Positions 11,001-20,400 of a DNA stretch of 64,000 nt are shown here, in pieces (the stretch's first letter is position 1; each line of letters begins with the position of its first letter). Origin of the DNA: an uncultured Propionibacterium sp. (GTDB lineage Bacteria > Actinomycetota > Actinomycetes > Propionibacteriales > Propionibacteriaceae); assembly GCA_938036835.1 (NCBI GenBank), contig CALHWB010000005.1:1-64000 (forward strand), written 5' to 3'. The notes under the pieces are model-generated. The model was not told the DNA's origin, did no database searches, and was given only the letters and a program-made list of their open reading frames with translations. The position numbers were made by a program, and so were the translations under genes.

Positions 11001-14000
11001 CCCTGTGACCCCTACTACAGAGGAGACGAGGATAAACGCGGTGAGCGGGTCGGTAGTAGTCGCTTCGTCAAGGAGGCGGGCGCCGCGCAGCTTCGTCGCG
11101 AGCATCTCCTCGTGAGACGCGGCGTCAGAGTCCCGCCACCGACTCGCCCGGACGACGCCTGCGGCATGCACGACCGACGTGATGGGCGCAGTGACCCGCA
11201 AATCATTCAAGGCCGCCTGTATGAGGGATGCGTCCCGGACATCTGCTCGAACGAAAGTAGCCGAGTCGCCGAGCCGCGCTAGCATCTCCGCAGCGGGCTC
11301 GGTGCGGCCGAGCAGTGCCACGTGCCCGCCTGCGGAGACAATCGCGGCCGCGAGAGAGGACCCAACGAAACCAGTGCCGCCGGTGAGCACGGTCCAGCCC
11401 GAACCCAAGTCGAGCGGATCGCCGAGCCTGCATGGTGCTAGTCGCGGCGCACACAGCTCCCCGTTAATCAGCACGAACGGGCCAACTCCTGCGGCCACCT
11501 GGATGGCAGTGCCCGGCAGCCCAAGTGTTACCCCGATGTCGAGGCTGGTGCCCTCGCGGTGGAGCGAAGACGCGAACGCGGCGAGTGCAGCCGCCACGGT
11601 GCGTCCACACGGACCTTCAGAGCAGACAAAGGTTACGCGAGGAGCCTGGGGAAGGTCGGCTAGGGCGGCGAGCACCGTACGGGCCCCGGACCAAGCATGC
11701 TCGACATCGGCGGCGACGGAGACAACGAGGTGATCGTCGGTTTCGAACGATACAAGATCGGTGACAGGACGGCCGTAGGGGTCTGTCACGGTGCCGAGCG
11801 GGTCGATAACGAGAGTGGCGGCCGACACCGGGGTCGGATCTTCGGCCACGACCCACTCGTGCCGTAGGAGGCCGGGGTTGTCCGCCCCAGGCATCGCGGC
11901 GGCAGTCTGCAGCCCGGTGAGACGAGCGGCGACTCGCTCGCCATCGCCGATCTCAATGACGGGCAATCCATTGCGCAGTGTCGCTGTAATGACTCCCGCG
12001 GGGGGAATCGTGTCACCGAAGACGGCACGGGACAGCCGTAAGGGCAGACCTGGCCGGGTTCCACTCGTCGCAGCCACGAGTAGGGCAGCGGTTTGCAGCG
12101 CCCCATCGAGGGCATAGACGCCCGGCCCAGTAGGGTCTCCTGGCACCGCATACTCTCCAATTGCGACATTGCCCGCGAGGCGGGCTCCAGTTAAGACCCG
12201 GTAGGTGCGGCCGTGGACGAGGCCGTCTGCTTGGCATGCAGCATAGGCAGCCTCGACATCAAGGGTAGCGGTCTCGTCTCCCACTGCGTCCAGCGACTGC
12301 TCAGTGAGCGGCTCGGTTGCCGGTGCAATGCAGCCTACCACCGCAGCGATCTCAGTGGATACCTCAAGCAACTCGACCCGATAACCGGAACCATTGGGCA
12401 CAGCGCGGATGTCGATGCCTGTGTGGGGGTCGAGGGGGCAACGCCATTCGAGGTCGGTGAGGGCCACGTCGCCCGACAAACCGAGGGTGCGGGCGACCCG
12501 CAGCAGCACAGTCAGGGTGGCCGCTGCGGCGAGCACGGGACGGCCTAGCAGCGTGTGCTCATCGATCCATGCTCCGCGGGCCGTCAGCCGCCACGAACGG
12601 CCGGATATGGCGGTCGTCTCTGTAAGCTTGAGGACATCTCCACCAGGGGTCTTCTGTTCGGGAACGTCGTGCCAGAACCGAGTGCGCTCAAGCGGGTGCG
12701 TAGGCAAGGGCACCTGCACTCCGGGGCAGTTGTGCGTTGGCATCGGTTCGGTGCCATCCGCGACGAACGCTTCGACCTCCGGGTCGGGCGCATCGGATGC
12801 CCCGCGCAGCGCTGCAACGAGTTCCTCCAGAGTGTTCACCGCGCAGGCCCAGCGAACCGCGAAACGGCGTCGCCCGCGGTCTAGAGTCGCAGAGACATCA
12901 TGAAGAGTTACCCCCGGCGCAGGCGGGTCAAGAGTAGTTGCCAGCTCTTCGCGCAGGCGGGCCAGAGCCTCTTGGGTGGCAGCGCTCAAGACGACAACGT
13001 GCCGCATCGGCTCACCTGGTCGCGCTGGCACTTCGGGGGCCTCCTCCAGGAGCACATGCGCATTGGTGCCGCTGTAGCCAAACGAGCTAACGACCGCTCG
13101 GCGAGGTTCGCCGCTGTCCCAGGGCCGGGCCTCCTTGGCGACATAGAAGGGAGAATTCACGAAGTCGATTGCGGGGTTGGCGACCGAAAACCCTCGTGTC
13201 GGTGGGATCGTGTGTTCCTCCAATGCCTTGATCACTTTGATGACTCCCGCGAGACCCGCAGCCTGCCCGGTGTGGCCGATGTTGGTCTTCACTGAACCAA
13301 TTGCTGCGAAGCCCCGATCCGGTGTGTCGACGCGGAAGGCCCTCGTTAGCGCCTCTACTTCTACTGGGTCACCGAGTGGGGTACCTGTACCGTGCGCTTC
13401 AATCAGGCCAATACTGCGGGCGTCCGCCCCGGCCGCCAGATAGACGGCTCGCTCCAAGTCAGACTGTGCACGCGAACTGGGGGCCGTCAACCCGTTGCTG
13501 CGCCCGTCTTGGTTAACTTCGATCCCGCGGATGACCGCCCGGATGTGGTCGCCATCACGCAGAGCATCCTCGAGGCGCCGTACGACAACCGCAGCAACAC
13601 CCTCTCCAGGGACGAAGCCGTCGGCGGAGAGGTCGAAGGCGTGGCAGGCACCAGTCGGGGAGAGCATTCCCCCGGCGCTAGCCGAAAGATAAAAGCTTGG
13701 GCCCAGGAAGAGGCACACTCCGCCCGCGATGGCGAGATCAATTTGTCCGGCGGCGAGGGCCTGACAAGCTAGGTGGAGAGCCACCAGTGAAGAAGAACAA
13801 GCCGTGTTGAGGGAAAGATTCGGACCCTGAAGGTCAAGCAGATAGGAGATCCGAGCCGCGAGAATTGCGGAGTCGTTGCCCATCATCGTCCGGCTGTCTG
13901 TCAACTCTCCTTCACGCTCGGCCAGCGTGAGGTAGTCGCTCGGCGGAGCACCTACGTAGACGCCGCACGCGCGCCGGGCGCGGGGACTACCAGCGTAACC

Positions 14001-14444
14001 GGATTGTTCGAGAGCCGCCCATGCGATCTCAAGGAAGAGCCGCTGCTGGGGGTCCATCGCCTCTGCATCCCGGCCTGACATATGGAAGAACGCAGGATCG
14101 AAGAGGTCTACGCCATCGAGGAAACCGCCCCACTTCGAGGTGATCCGGCCTGGCCCACCGGCCGGGTCGTAGAGAGCGTCAGCATCCCAACGTTCGATCG
14201 GGACTTCCGTGATACCGCTGCGTCCGTCGAGAACCATCGACCAGAGCGCATCGACATCCGGCGCGCCCGCGAATCGCGCGCTCAGCCCGATGACAGCGAA
14301 GCCCCCCAGACAGCAGCCAGCATCGCTCGTCGTCACGGGCAAGCCCACCTGCATGGCAGGTACCGCGCCGCGGAGACGCTGTGCCGCCTCTCGAGGCGAC
14401 AGAACGCCCGCCTGCACGGCTTGTAAAATCGTTCTACGATCCAT
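5013..14444 (-). CDS. Trans-AT polyketide synthase, modules 8-10 with thioesterase
   Basis: A cytoplasmic multienzyme of about 3,143 residues that finishes the polyketide chain. Domain order (residues numbered from the GTG at 14447): short helical docking region (1-40), KS8 (about 50-470, active Cys 217), DH (about 600-880), KR (about 1015-1210), ACP (Ser about 1288), KS9 (about 1358-1780, Cys 1521), a Ser-less ACP-like insert (about 1805-1875), ACP (Ser about 2057), KS10 (about 2140-2570, Cys 2304), ACP (Ser about 2777) and TE (about 2860-3140, GGHSFGG with Ser about 2938, later Asp and His). There is no AT domain. All three KS domains keep Cys and both His residues. I chose the ATG at 14444 because a strong Shine-Dalgarno GGAGGG lies five bases upstream, inside the end of the preceding PKS gene; a GTG one codon earlier is the alternative. 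The gene overlaps the preceding PKS by about 11 bases. Confidence 0.95.
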   Translation of the reverse strand: MDRRTILQAVQAGVLSPREAAQRLRGAVPAMQVGLPVTTSDAGCCLGGFAVIGLSARFAGAPDVDALWSMVLDGRSGITEVPIERWDADALYDPAGGPGRITSKWGGFLDGVDLFDPAFFHMSGRDAEAMDPQQRLFLEIAWAALEQSGYAGSPRARRACGVYVGAPPSDYLTLAEREGELTDSRTMMGNDSAILAARISYLLDLQGPNLSLNTACSSSLVALHLACQALAAGQIDLAIAGGVCLFLGPSFYLSASAGGMLSPTGACHAFDLSADGFVPGEGVAAVVVRRLEDALRDGDHIRAVIRGIEVNQDGRSNGLTAPSSRAQSDLERAVYLAAGADARSIGLIEAHGTGTPLGDPVEVEALTRAFRVDTPDRGFAAIGSVKTNIGHTGQAAGLAGVIKVIKALEEHTIPPTRGFSVANPAIDFVNSPFYVAKEARPWDSGEPRRAVVSSFGYSGTNAHVLLEEAPEVPARPGEPMRHVVVLSAATQEALARLREELATTLDPPAPGVTLHDVSATLDRGRRRFAVRWACAVNTLEELVAALRGASDAPDPEVEAFVADGTEPMPTHNCPGVQVPLPTHPLERTRFWHDVPEQKTPGGDVLKLTETTAISGRSWRLTARGAWIDEHTLLGRPVLAAAATLTVLLRVARTLGLSGDVALTDLEWRCPLDPHTGIDIRAVPNGSGYRVELLEVSTEIAAVVGCIAPATEPLTEQSLDAVGDETATLDVEAAYAACQADGLVHGRTYRVLTGARLAGNVAIGEYAVPGDPTGPGVYALDGALQTAALLVAATSGTRPGLPLRLSRAVFGDTIPPAGVITATLRNGLPVIEIGDGERVAARLTGLQTAAAMPGADNPGLLRHEWVVAEDPTPVSAATLVIDPLGTVTDPYGRPVTDLVSFETDDHLVVSVAADVEHAWSGARTVLAALADLPQAPRVTFVCSEGPCGRTVAAALAAFASSLHREGTSLDIGVTLGLPGTAIQVAAGVGPFVLINGELCAPRLAPCRLGDPLDLGSGWTVLTGGTGFVGSSLAAAIVSAGGHVALLGRTEPAAEMLARLGDSATFVRADVRDASLIQAALNDLRVTAPITSVVHAAGVVRASRWRDSDAASHEEMLATKLRGARLLDEATTTDPLTAFILVSSVVGVTGLAEHSSYAYANAALSGFVGERSASGHPGRTLALEWGPWTGGLADDAGIKGPSAFTTGTGTAAFRTALAADTDRVIVLANPHDARALACVSDPVSPLAAGSESDDPAADVDIVRTLIADELNIPLSRVGVECELADLGVESFMVVGLSRRLEEYFVQVPKTVFFESRTVGNLAATLSAQGRRKPITAPESVNAPTPVTMPTSRVSGALSEPVAIIGMSGRYPGARDLGEFWSVLEEGRDCIVEIPAERWPLEGFYSPERQPGRSYTKWGGFIDGVDRFDPAFFRIAPNEAAMIDPQERLFLQAAWHALEDAALTPQALPRHTGVFVGVMYGEHQLFGMTDDGRLAGTSYASVANRVSYTMNLLGPSMAVDSMCSSSLTAMHLAVTAIRTGQCEAAIVGGVNLNLHPRKYLQLSLGRFASFDGRCRSFGEGGDGYVPGEGVGALVLKPLAAALRDGDLVRAVVEGSALGHGGRTNGYTVPDPVAQGDVISRALAASEVPDGLGYIEAHGTGTALGDPIEIRGLALGMADVPAPSTRPLLGSVKSNVGHLESAAGIVAVTKAVLQMERGILVPTLHSRPRNPDLMLEAVGLTLVEEARRWDPERPRVSLVSSFGAGGSNASIVLTAAPPRSAASPAAAGPMLLPLSSNEVSGLARVAAALAGWLAESDGLVEAVRAAVAEVLGVDPCEIGNDATWDDLGLDVQQLASAQRLLERAGRTVELTTADSIAAFPRDAAEVRLADIAYTLQVGRVHHQHRLVVIAADLAEAGRLLHRLAKGERSEDGLFGDRDRLDAAALKSAQTWLAGGVTTWPTTGGRRVSLPGYPFRTDRVWLDGARPLMPPGSPAVDPSGSDVETDMDAPTMSMAEAVTWSAVSDLQSHVREALISLTAEMIGLESERVDPMLSFGDLGFESMRLRDLAVEVSERLGAEIDPVVFYDARNLDELASMLVNDFPRDAARLLGRPTGQPPLALASETLEPEAKANTEIGPRAEGEDAVAIVGLALRIAGVRDYEEFWDLLERGERLIGEVPEQRWDWRSFGEESDSAYRWGGFLADEDAFDHGFFGISAREAASIDPQQRLLLESAWAALEDAGILPSSLAGSATGVFAGVQFRDYQHLLHEAAVLSFETATGCEDTFAVNRISYQLDLRGPSEVVNTACSSSLVALHRAVRSLRSGESDLALAGGVALNLTPYSIQALDGVGVLAEDGHCQPLDARAHGYVKGEAVGFVVLKRLSDAVRDSNHIHAVVRGSATNHGGRATAMAAPNLRAQAAVIESAVRNAGVSPDSITYFELHGTATYVGDPIEVRALGRAMRALAQEAGISPASWSAGLGSGKGNYGHLEPASGLGGLVKVVGGLVRGRYFPMPDFKTLNPHVELSGTPFFIPDGGGDWTASDGRPRRAGLSSFGIGGSNAHVVLEEAPPPDSEPTETTGPMVFPLSAKTVGALARMAQRLNDWLAKHADSVDLARVAVTLQEHREAFARRAVVVATEIVALRTGLAQVADEGAAGVLGALDVLDQALRETVLAWCQGRGGTPSQRLSARVVPLPTYPFEPTRHWFAERVPICVGRQRTEEALISTRNTELTTSEQAYALPMGVASSDELERIRTIVAEVIGTEPASITVDVPFRDLGVDSLMAIRLMEALQDRVSSSLPLSSLADYPTVAALASHLTHGSVPAPHSESLKRPEKLAEPAAPATGRASARAWVHGDSAQLVRLSSGPERPGSFWVPGAVGFAMVLGELAAAIGGRHPFHAFQARGADGTSMPQMWGEIIDTSLRAILETQPEGPYILGGHSFGGLTAMSLARRLTDMGYEVQHLFMVDTYPPVERVFTSHDNNYDPAFMAYYLANILVDIDAHPERRITREDLMGVPGEILLPALAQMVGQRTNGMVAPSDAYRYLRAGTSLAEHSAGLYKQAELAPYSCSPVTFFHATDGFVGKSSAPFWEPVDILGSYDYVTEWAEMISKPFDDIAIEDDHLHLLSGRGAQLVAKVVRSTLGWDR
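5025..8030 (-). other. PKS module 10: KS-ACP-TE, chain release
   Basis: KS10 has an intact NTACSSS but unusual surroundings: HGTATYVGD replaces HGTGTxLGD, and GKGNYGHLEP replaces xKSNxGHLE. The ACP has Ser in GVDSL. The alpha/beta-hydrolase thioesterase has GGHSFGG, an Asp in VDTYPP and a His in DDHLHLL. There is no beta-processing domain. The terminal acyl chain should therefore be a beta,delta-diketo thioester when it reaches the TE. Confidence 0.8.
8150..10380 (-). other. PKS module 9: KS-(ACP-like)-ACP, no reduction
   Basis: KS9 (DSMCSSS) is followed in its C-terminal linker by a carrier-protein-like stretch, about residues 1805-1875. There the expected GxDS reads DDLGLDVQQL, so it has no Ser to modify. 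A normal ACP with GFESM closes the module. There is no KR, DH or ER, so the beta-ketone should be kept. Confidence 0.75.
10460..14310 (-). other. PKS module 8: KS-DH-KR-ACP
   Basis: KS8 has NTACSSS and both catalytic His motifs. The DH keeps its His (EHTLLG) and Asp (LDGALQ), but the Pro of HxxxGxxxxP is replaced by Ala. The KR has a clean TGGTGFVG cofactor motif plus Ser, Tyr and Asn of the active site (SSYAYAN). The ACP carries Ser in GVESF. The expected product is an alpha,beta-unsaturated thioester, or a beta-hydroxy one if the DH is weak. Confidence 0.8.
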
Positions 14445-17400
14445 CACGACCCTCCATCATCATCTCCACATCCTCGACAGAGTAAGTGCCCGCGGCGAGA
14501 GCTTCGAGCAGGGCGATCTGGTCTGGCGGCTCCGAGGGTATGGTGCCCGACACAGGTGAGCCTGAAAGCTTCGATGGCGGCCTAGGTGCCATTTCGGCGA
14601 CAGCGTGGGCGAGCTGAGCGATCGTCGGGTTGTCGAAGAGTGCTGTGTTGCCCAACTCTGTGCCGAGTTCTGTATTCAGTTCGGTGACTAACTCGACGAG
14701 GATGATCGAATCCACGCCGTATTCTGCGAACGACCGCTCATGGTCGAGGCTGCCTGGATCGCGGCGCAACACCCGGCAGATGACGTCCGCGATTCGTGCG
14801 GCGATCGCCCGTTCGTCGTCGATCGCTGCGGCGCTCCCCGTACGGGAACCGGCCCCAACCGCTGTTGGCGAGACGGGTACGGCGGCGAGGTGCGCATAGA
14901 AGACATGCTGGGCAACGTCGACGCCGAGGTCCTTCCGCGTTGGAGATACATCGACGTGGGCGAAGCCGACCTCCTCAAGTAGGCGCGTCCACGTCGCTAC
15001 CGAGGCGAGCGGTGAGTGCGGCTCGCGGGTGGTATCGTCGAAGACCCACCAGCCGTCGAGTAGCCCGAAGGTCAGCGTAGCGAAAGGCGAGACCGAGGTT
15101 GTCTCAATGAGTGTGAGTGTGCCGCCTGGGCGCAATATGCCTGCAATGTGCTGCAGCGATCGGCGCAGGTTGCTCGTGGCGTGCAGCACGTTAGCTGCCA
15201 CGACCGCGTCGACAGAACCAGGTTTGATGCCCTGGGCAACGGGATCTGCCTCGACGTCGAAGCGCAGGAAACGTATAGAAGTGTCGTCTTGGCCGAACTT
15301 GCGCCGCCCGTGAGCGAGGAAGCCCGCGGACAGGTCACTGTAGAAATAGTCGTACGGCGCGCCGCAGCCGCGCAGGGCAGGCAGGATCACTGACGTTGAC
15401 CCGCCGGTGCCCGCTCCCACTTCGAGCACAGTGAATCCGTCAACAGCGGATTCGCATTGGTGCACTAGAGCCTGGGCCGCAGCGCGGCTCAGGCCTTCGA
15501 TGAGCGGATCTGTCCGGTAGACACCCTCGACAAGTTCCATGGACGAGCCAGGGAACATCACTTCGGTCGTCTCCAGCTCGCCGCGCAGTAACTGCGGGTA
15601 AGCCTCCAAGCACGCGACAAGCAGGGCGACCTGTGGTGCGAGGTCGGGGTGCTGCTCACCGTGGGTGAGGAGTGCTTCTCGCAGCCCGCCGACGGTCTCC
15701 GGCTCGCCCGCGGCTGTTCCGATCGTGTCCTTCAGGTGGGTGATGATAGCTCTGACCAGCGGGAACCGAACCGCTTGGACTCGCGGCTCCCAGAGCTCCT
15801 CGGCTCTCACCTCTCCCAGCTTGGTGAGAACCCCAAAGTCACTCAGGACGAGTCGCGCCCAGCGCAGCCCCAACTTCTCAAGCTGCGCGTGGTGTGTGAC
15901 GAGATCGACGATACGCTCTCTCTCATACGCAGCGGGCCTCGCCGGGGCGGATTCGGTGGGCTGGGTAAGGCGATTGAGGGCCTCGGGGGTGGAGCGGACT
16001 ACAACCGTCTGGTGGTTGTCGCCAGTGAGCACCTCGGCAACAGCGCGCATCCCCTCCCCGGCACCAATCGACCCAACGCCGACAGCGGCCATCGCCGCCC
16101 GATAGCGTGGATGGCTCACAACACCGACATCTCCCCAGTAGCCCCAGTTGACAAGGCGTACAGGCAGACCTGCGGCGCGCGCCCCGTCGAGGAGAGCGTC
16201 GGCATATAGTCCCGCGGCAGCATAGTTGCCTTGGCCAGGGTTGCACACGAAGGATTGCATTGAGGAGTAGACGACTATGTGGTCGATGTCCTCACCCGAA
16301 CATGCAATTAGGACGTGATACAGGCCCTCCATCTTGGGGCGACAGACCGCCTCGTACCCCTCGTCGGTCATCGCCTCGACCGGCACATCGTGCAGGACAA
16401 GCGCCGAAAGGTAGACTCCCGAGATCGGACCCCACGACGCCCGGGTGCGCTGCATCAGGGCAACGACCTGGTCGAGGTCGGCTAGATCGGCCTGCTCATA
16501 GTGGGCCGATCCGCCCGTAGCTTCGACAAGCGTGATAGCTTCCTCAATGCGGTCGTCCGCGGGACGCCGGCCGGCGAGGACGACGTGCGCCTCGTAATGC
16601 TCTGCGAGCGCGAGCGCGGTCTCTAGACCGATGCCGCCCGCGCCGCCGAAGATGACATAAATCCCGCCTTTGCGTGGCACAAACACTTGGGCGCCATCGG
16701 CGGGTGACTCCGGCGACAACCCCAGGGTCCACAGTCGTCTCCCACGCACCGCGCACAAGGCACCGCTCGACTCGCCCACCGCGAGGGCGGCCCACATTAC
16801 ATCGGGGGCGACCGCCGAGCGTGCCGTCACCGAGTCGATGTCGGCGATACGTATGGTCCACTCTGGCTTCTCCCGGGAGAGCGAGCGTACCAGACCCGTG
16901 ACATGCGCCGCGATGGGGCGGGCCTGCTCGAATCCGGGCACCGAGGATGCAGCGAGGGCAACCAGATCAAGCGTGAGAGTGCGGCCGGACCGGGCAAGGG
17001 TCCGCAGGACGCGAAGAACGGGCAGACCAACTGTGGCCCGTTCGTTAACGGGATCGCAGGTGCGCCAGTCGTGGTGGGGGCGTGCTCCGTTAATGGTGAG
17101 GATCACTCGGTCTCCGGTGCCGCGCGCCGACCATGCTGCCACATATTCCTCCAGCCTTGGGTCGGCAAGCGTGATCACGGAGTGTGTACCGTCGACGAGG
17201 CCGTGCGCGATCGGCCCCTCTCGAGATTCGACGACAACGAGGTCGTCGGGCCCAGGCGTCGGTACGGTGCTTGCGCCCGGCAGGTCCCCAGCTGTCCAGA
17301 CGGGGTGCAGTACGTGTAGCTTCGTCGTCTCGGGTAGGCGGCGCGAGCGCAGCCCGTCGACGATGACGAGCGCACGGCCGTCCTTACCGACGAAACAGAT

Positions 17401-20400
17401 GGTGACTTGCTCAGGTGAGTGTTGCTCGACGACGACGGTGAGCGCCCCTTGTAAGGGACCGGCGACGACGATCCGGTCCATGGCGAACGGTAGCGTCGGT
17501 ACTGACTCCTTAGCCGGGTCGTGCAGCGCTGCCACCGCCTGGATGGCGCCGTCCAGCCAGGGAGCGGGTAAGGATGGCGAGTCGGTCGGGGGCGTGGTGA
17601 GGCTGGCCACGACGACGTCGGCTCCTGTCTGGATCTTGGTCACCGTCTGGAAAGAGCCGCCGTAGCGGACCCCGACGCCTCGGAAGCGATGGTAATGGAC
17701 CCGAGTATCAAGGGTGCGGTCACAGCGAGCGTTTGCTGCTGCGACATCGACATACAGGTTCTCGGCCGTGCTCTGTACGACCTTTCCACGGCTGTGTAGG
17801 TCGCCCTCCCCGCTAGTTATGGTGAAGCGCAATCCATCACTTTCGACAGTGAGTGTTACGGTTAGGTCCAGGTCCTTCTCGACAGCGACGGGGCGCAGGA
17901 AGACGCACTGGCGTAACTCAAAGCTAGCCCAGCTGGTGCACGTACGCACGAGATCGGCCACGAGGCTGAGATGACCGGCTGCAGGCAATACAGGCGCACC
18001 CGCGACGACGTGGTCGGCGACGATCAAATCGCTCGGGCATAAGTGTACAGTAACACTGCCTCCGTGCCTGCTCATCGCGGTGGGCCGACTTGGCGGGAAT
18101 ATTCCTGGCACAGGCCACTGGCTCGTGAGCACGAGCGGCAGCCCGGGCAAGTCGGCGACGCGCGCACCCGGTGTCGGAGTCGGCCAGGTCACCGTCTCGC
18201 CTGCAAGATAACGCGCGGCTATGTCGTGCGTTACAGGGGCAGATTCTGCGTCGCGCAGGGCCGCGACCGCAGACTCGCCGGGACGTAGGACGGCTATCGT
18301 CCGGACCGAGTAGTGGGTGCGCCTATGCTGCAGCGTGTAGGAGACATCACGGGGGTCGAGCCCATCGATGCGTTCGTAAAGCGTGGCGAGCAACTCGTGC
18401 AGTTGCTCGCGCGAGGGAGCGGAGACAGGCAGGAGAAGCTCAGTCGTCGTCGCGGGCTCGACCGGGCGCGGTAGTTCGGGCGCCTCGGCAAGCACGACGT
18501 GGACGTTTGTGCCGCTAAATCCGAAAGAACTCACGGCGGCGTGCCGACGTCCGGCGCTCGGCGCGGGGAAGGATGTTTGCTCGGTCGACAGGTAGAAGCC
18601 GCCGGAATCCAGCTCAAGCAGGGGATTGATGGTCTCCACATGTAGCGTCGGTACCAAGGTGCGCTGTTCGAGACAGAGTGCAGCTTTGACGAAGCTCGCG
18701 AGGCCGGCCGCAGTGAGCGCGTGTCCAATGTTAGTTTTCACCGAGCCTAGGGCACAGGTGTGAGCTGGCTGCTCGCCGAAGGCGTGGCGCAACGCCTCCA
18801 CCTCAATGGGATCGCCGAGCCGAGTGCCAGTGCCATGGCATTCGACGTAGCCGATCTGACCAGGGTCGATCCCGCCAGACGCGTAGACGGCGCGTTCAAG
18901 GTTACACTGGGCTGTCATACTCGGCGCAGTAATGCCATTGCTTCGGCCGTCCTGATTGGTGCCGGAGGCGAGCACCGTCACGATGATACGGTCGCCGTCG
19001 CGGATCGCTGCGTCGAGCCGCTTGAGGATCACCGCGCCCGCGCCCTCGCCGGGTACGAAGCCATCGGCACCCGCATCGAACGTGTGGCAGCGCCCACGCG
19101 GTGAGAGCATCCGACTCTTTGAGGCGAGGATGTGAAGGTCGGGAGTGAACAGAAGCGCCACTCCGCCCGCGACCGCCATCTCACAGCGGCCCTCACGGAT
19201 GGCCTCGGCGGCCAGATGGATACTCAGCAGAGAGGATGAACACGAAGTGTCAACCGTCATTGACGGCCCACTAAGGTTGAGTGCATAGGACAGTCGTGAG
19301 GAGAGGACGGCAGCGCTCGTCCCAGTGAAGAGGTAACCCTCCGGGTGGACGCCGTGGTTCGTGAGGTACGACCGGTAGTCGCCGGCGGCACCACCAATAT
19401 AAACGGGGATATTCGCCCCAGCGAGAGTCTCCGCAGGGTAGCCGGCGTTCTCCAAGGCTCGCCAGCTCTCCTGCAGCAGCAGGCGGTGCTGCGGGTCGGT
19501 CAGCTGTGCCTCACGCGGCGACATGCCGAAATGGTCCGGGTCGAACAGATCCGGTCGTTCAATGACCCCGGCCCAGCGGCTGTATGACATACCCGGGACC
19601 TCAGGGTTTGCAGTGACGTGGGCAGCGACGTCCCACCGTGTCGCCGGTACTTCTGTCACACTGTCGCGGCCCTGTAGCAAGTTGGCCCAGAAAGTCTTGA
19701 TGTCGTCCGCCCCAGGGAATATCGCAGACCAACCGATAACCGCGATCTCCACCGGCTCCGGTGCGGCCTTCGTCGGCGCGTCGGACCGTGCGGTCTGCGC
19801 GGGGGCAGATGTGACCTCTTCCACGGCGGGGGGCGTGGCGGTGAGTGTGTCGACATGGGCTGCAAGTTCGCGGATTGATGTGTAGCTGAAGATGTCGGTT
19901 GGACGGATCTCCACCCCGCTCTCGCGACTGATGCGGTCCGCGATCTCCACCGCGAGAACGGAATCTACCCCGTGATTGATGTGCGATACCGCTGGATCGA
20001 GTTCTCTTTCTGGCACTTCTAGTACTGCTGCCATAACCGACCTGACCAACTCCATTGAGGGCCGACCGGCCACAGCCGACTCGGCGCCGGGGACCGCCAG
20101 GGGCGTCTCCAGAGCGGGCAACTGCGTGGTTACGTCAGCGACAGATGCCGACTGTAGGCCGTCCCCGGTAGGCATCGGCCGTACGTCTTCCTCCGTGGAA
20201 TGCTGCGGGGCAACGACGCGATCGGTGATCCAGTGCCGGGCTCGCCGGAAGATGGTGCCGGGCAGGGAGATCCGCTTCCCGCCGCGCGGTGCGAGGTCGA
20301 GATCGAGGCCCAAACACCACAGGCGTGCGAGGCGTTCGAGTTCTCCGCTGTCTCGTAGCTCGCGGATAAAGCGCCGACCAGGAATGCCGCCAAGGAGATC

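Noticed and set aside
16670..17665. Long + strand open frame (331 codons) opposite module 7
   Set aside because: It is antisense to well-conserved DH and KR coding sequence. Its composition (Arg/Ser/Thr-rich) is that of a GC-biased shadow frame, and no domain is recognisable. The same holds for the long + frames at 29528-30313 and 36335-37375.
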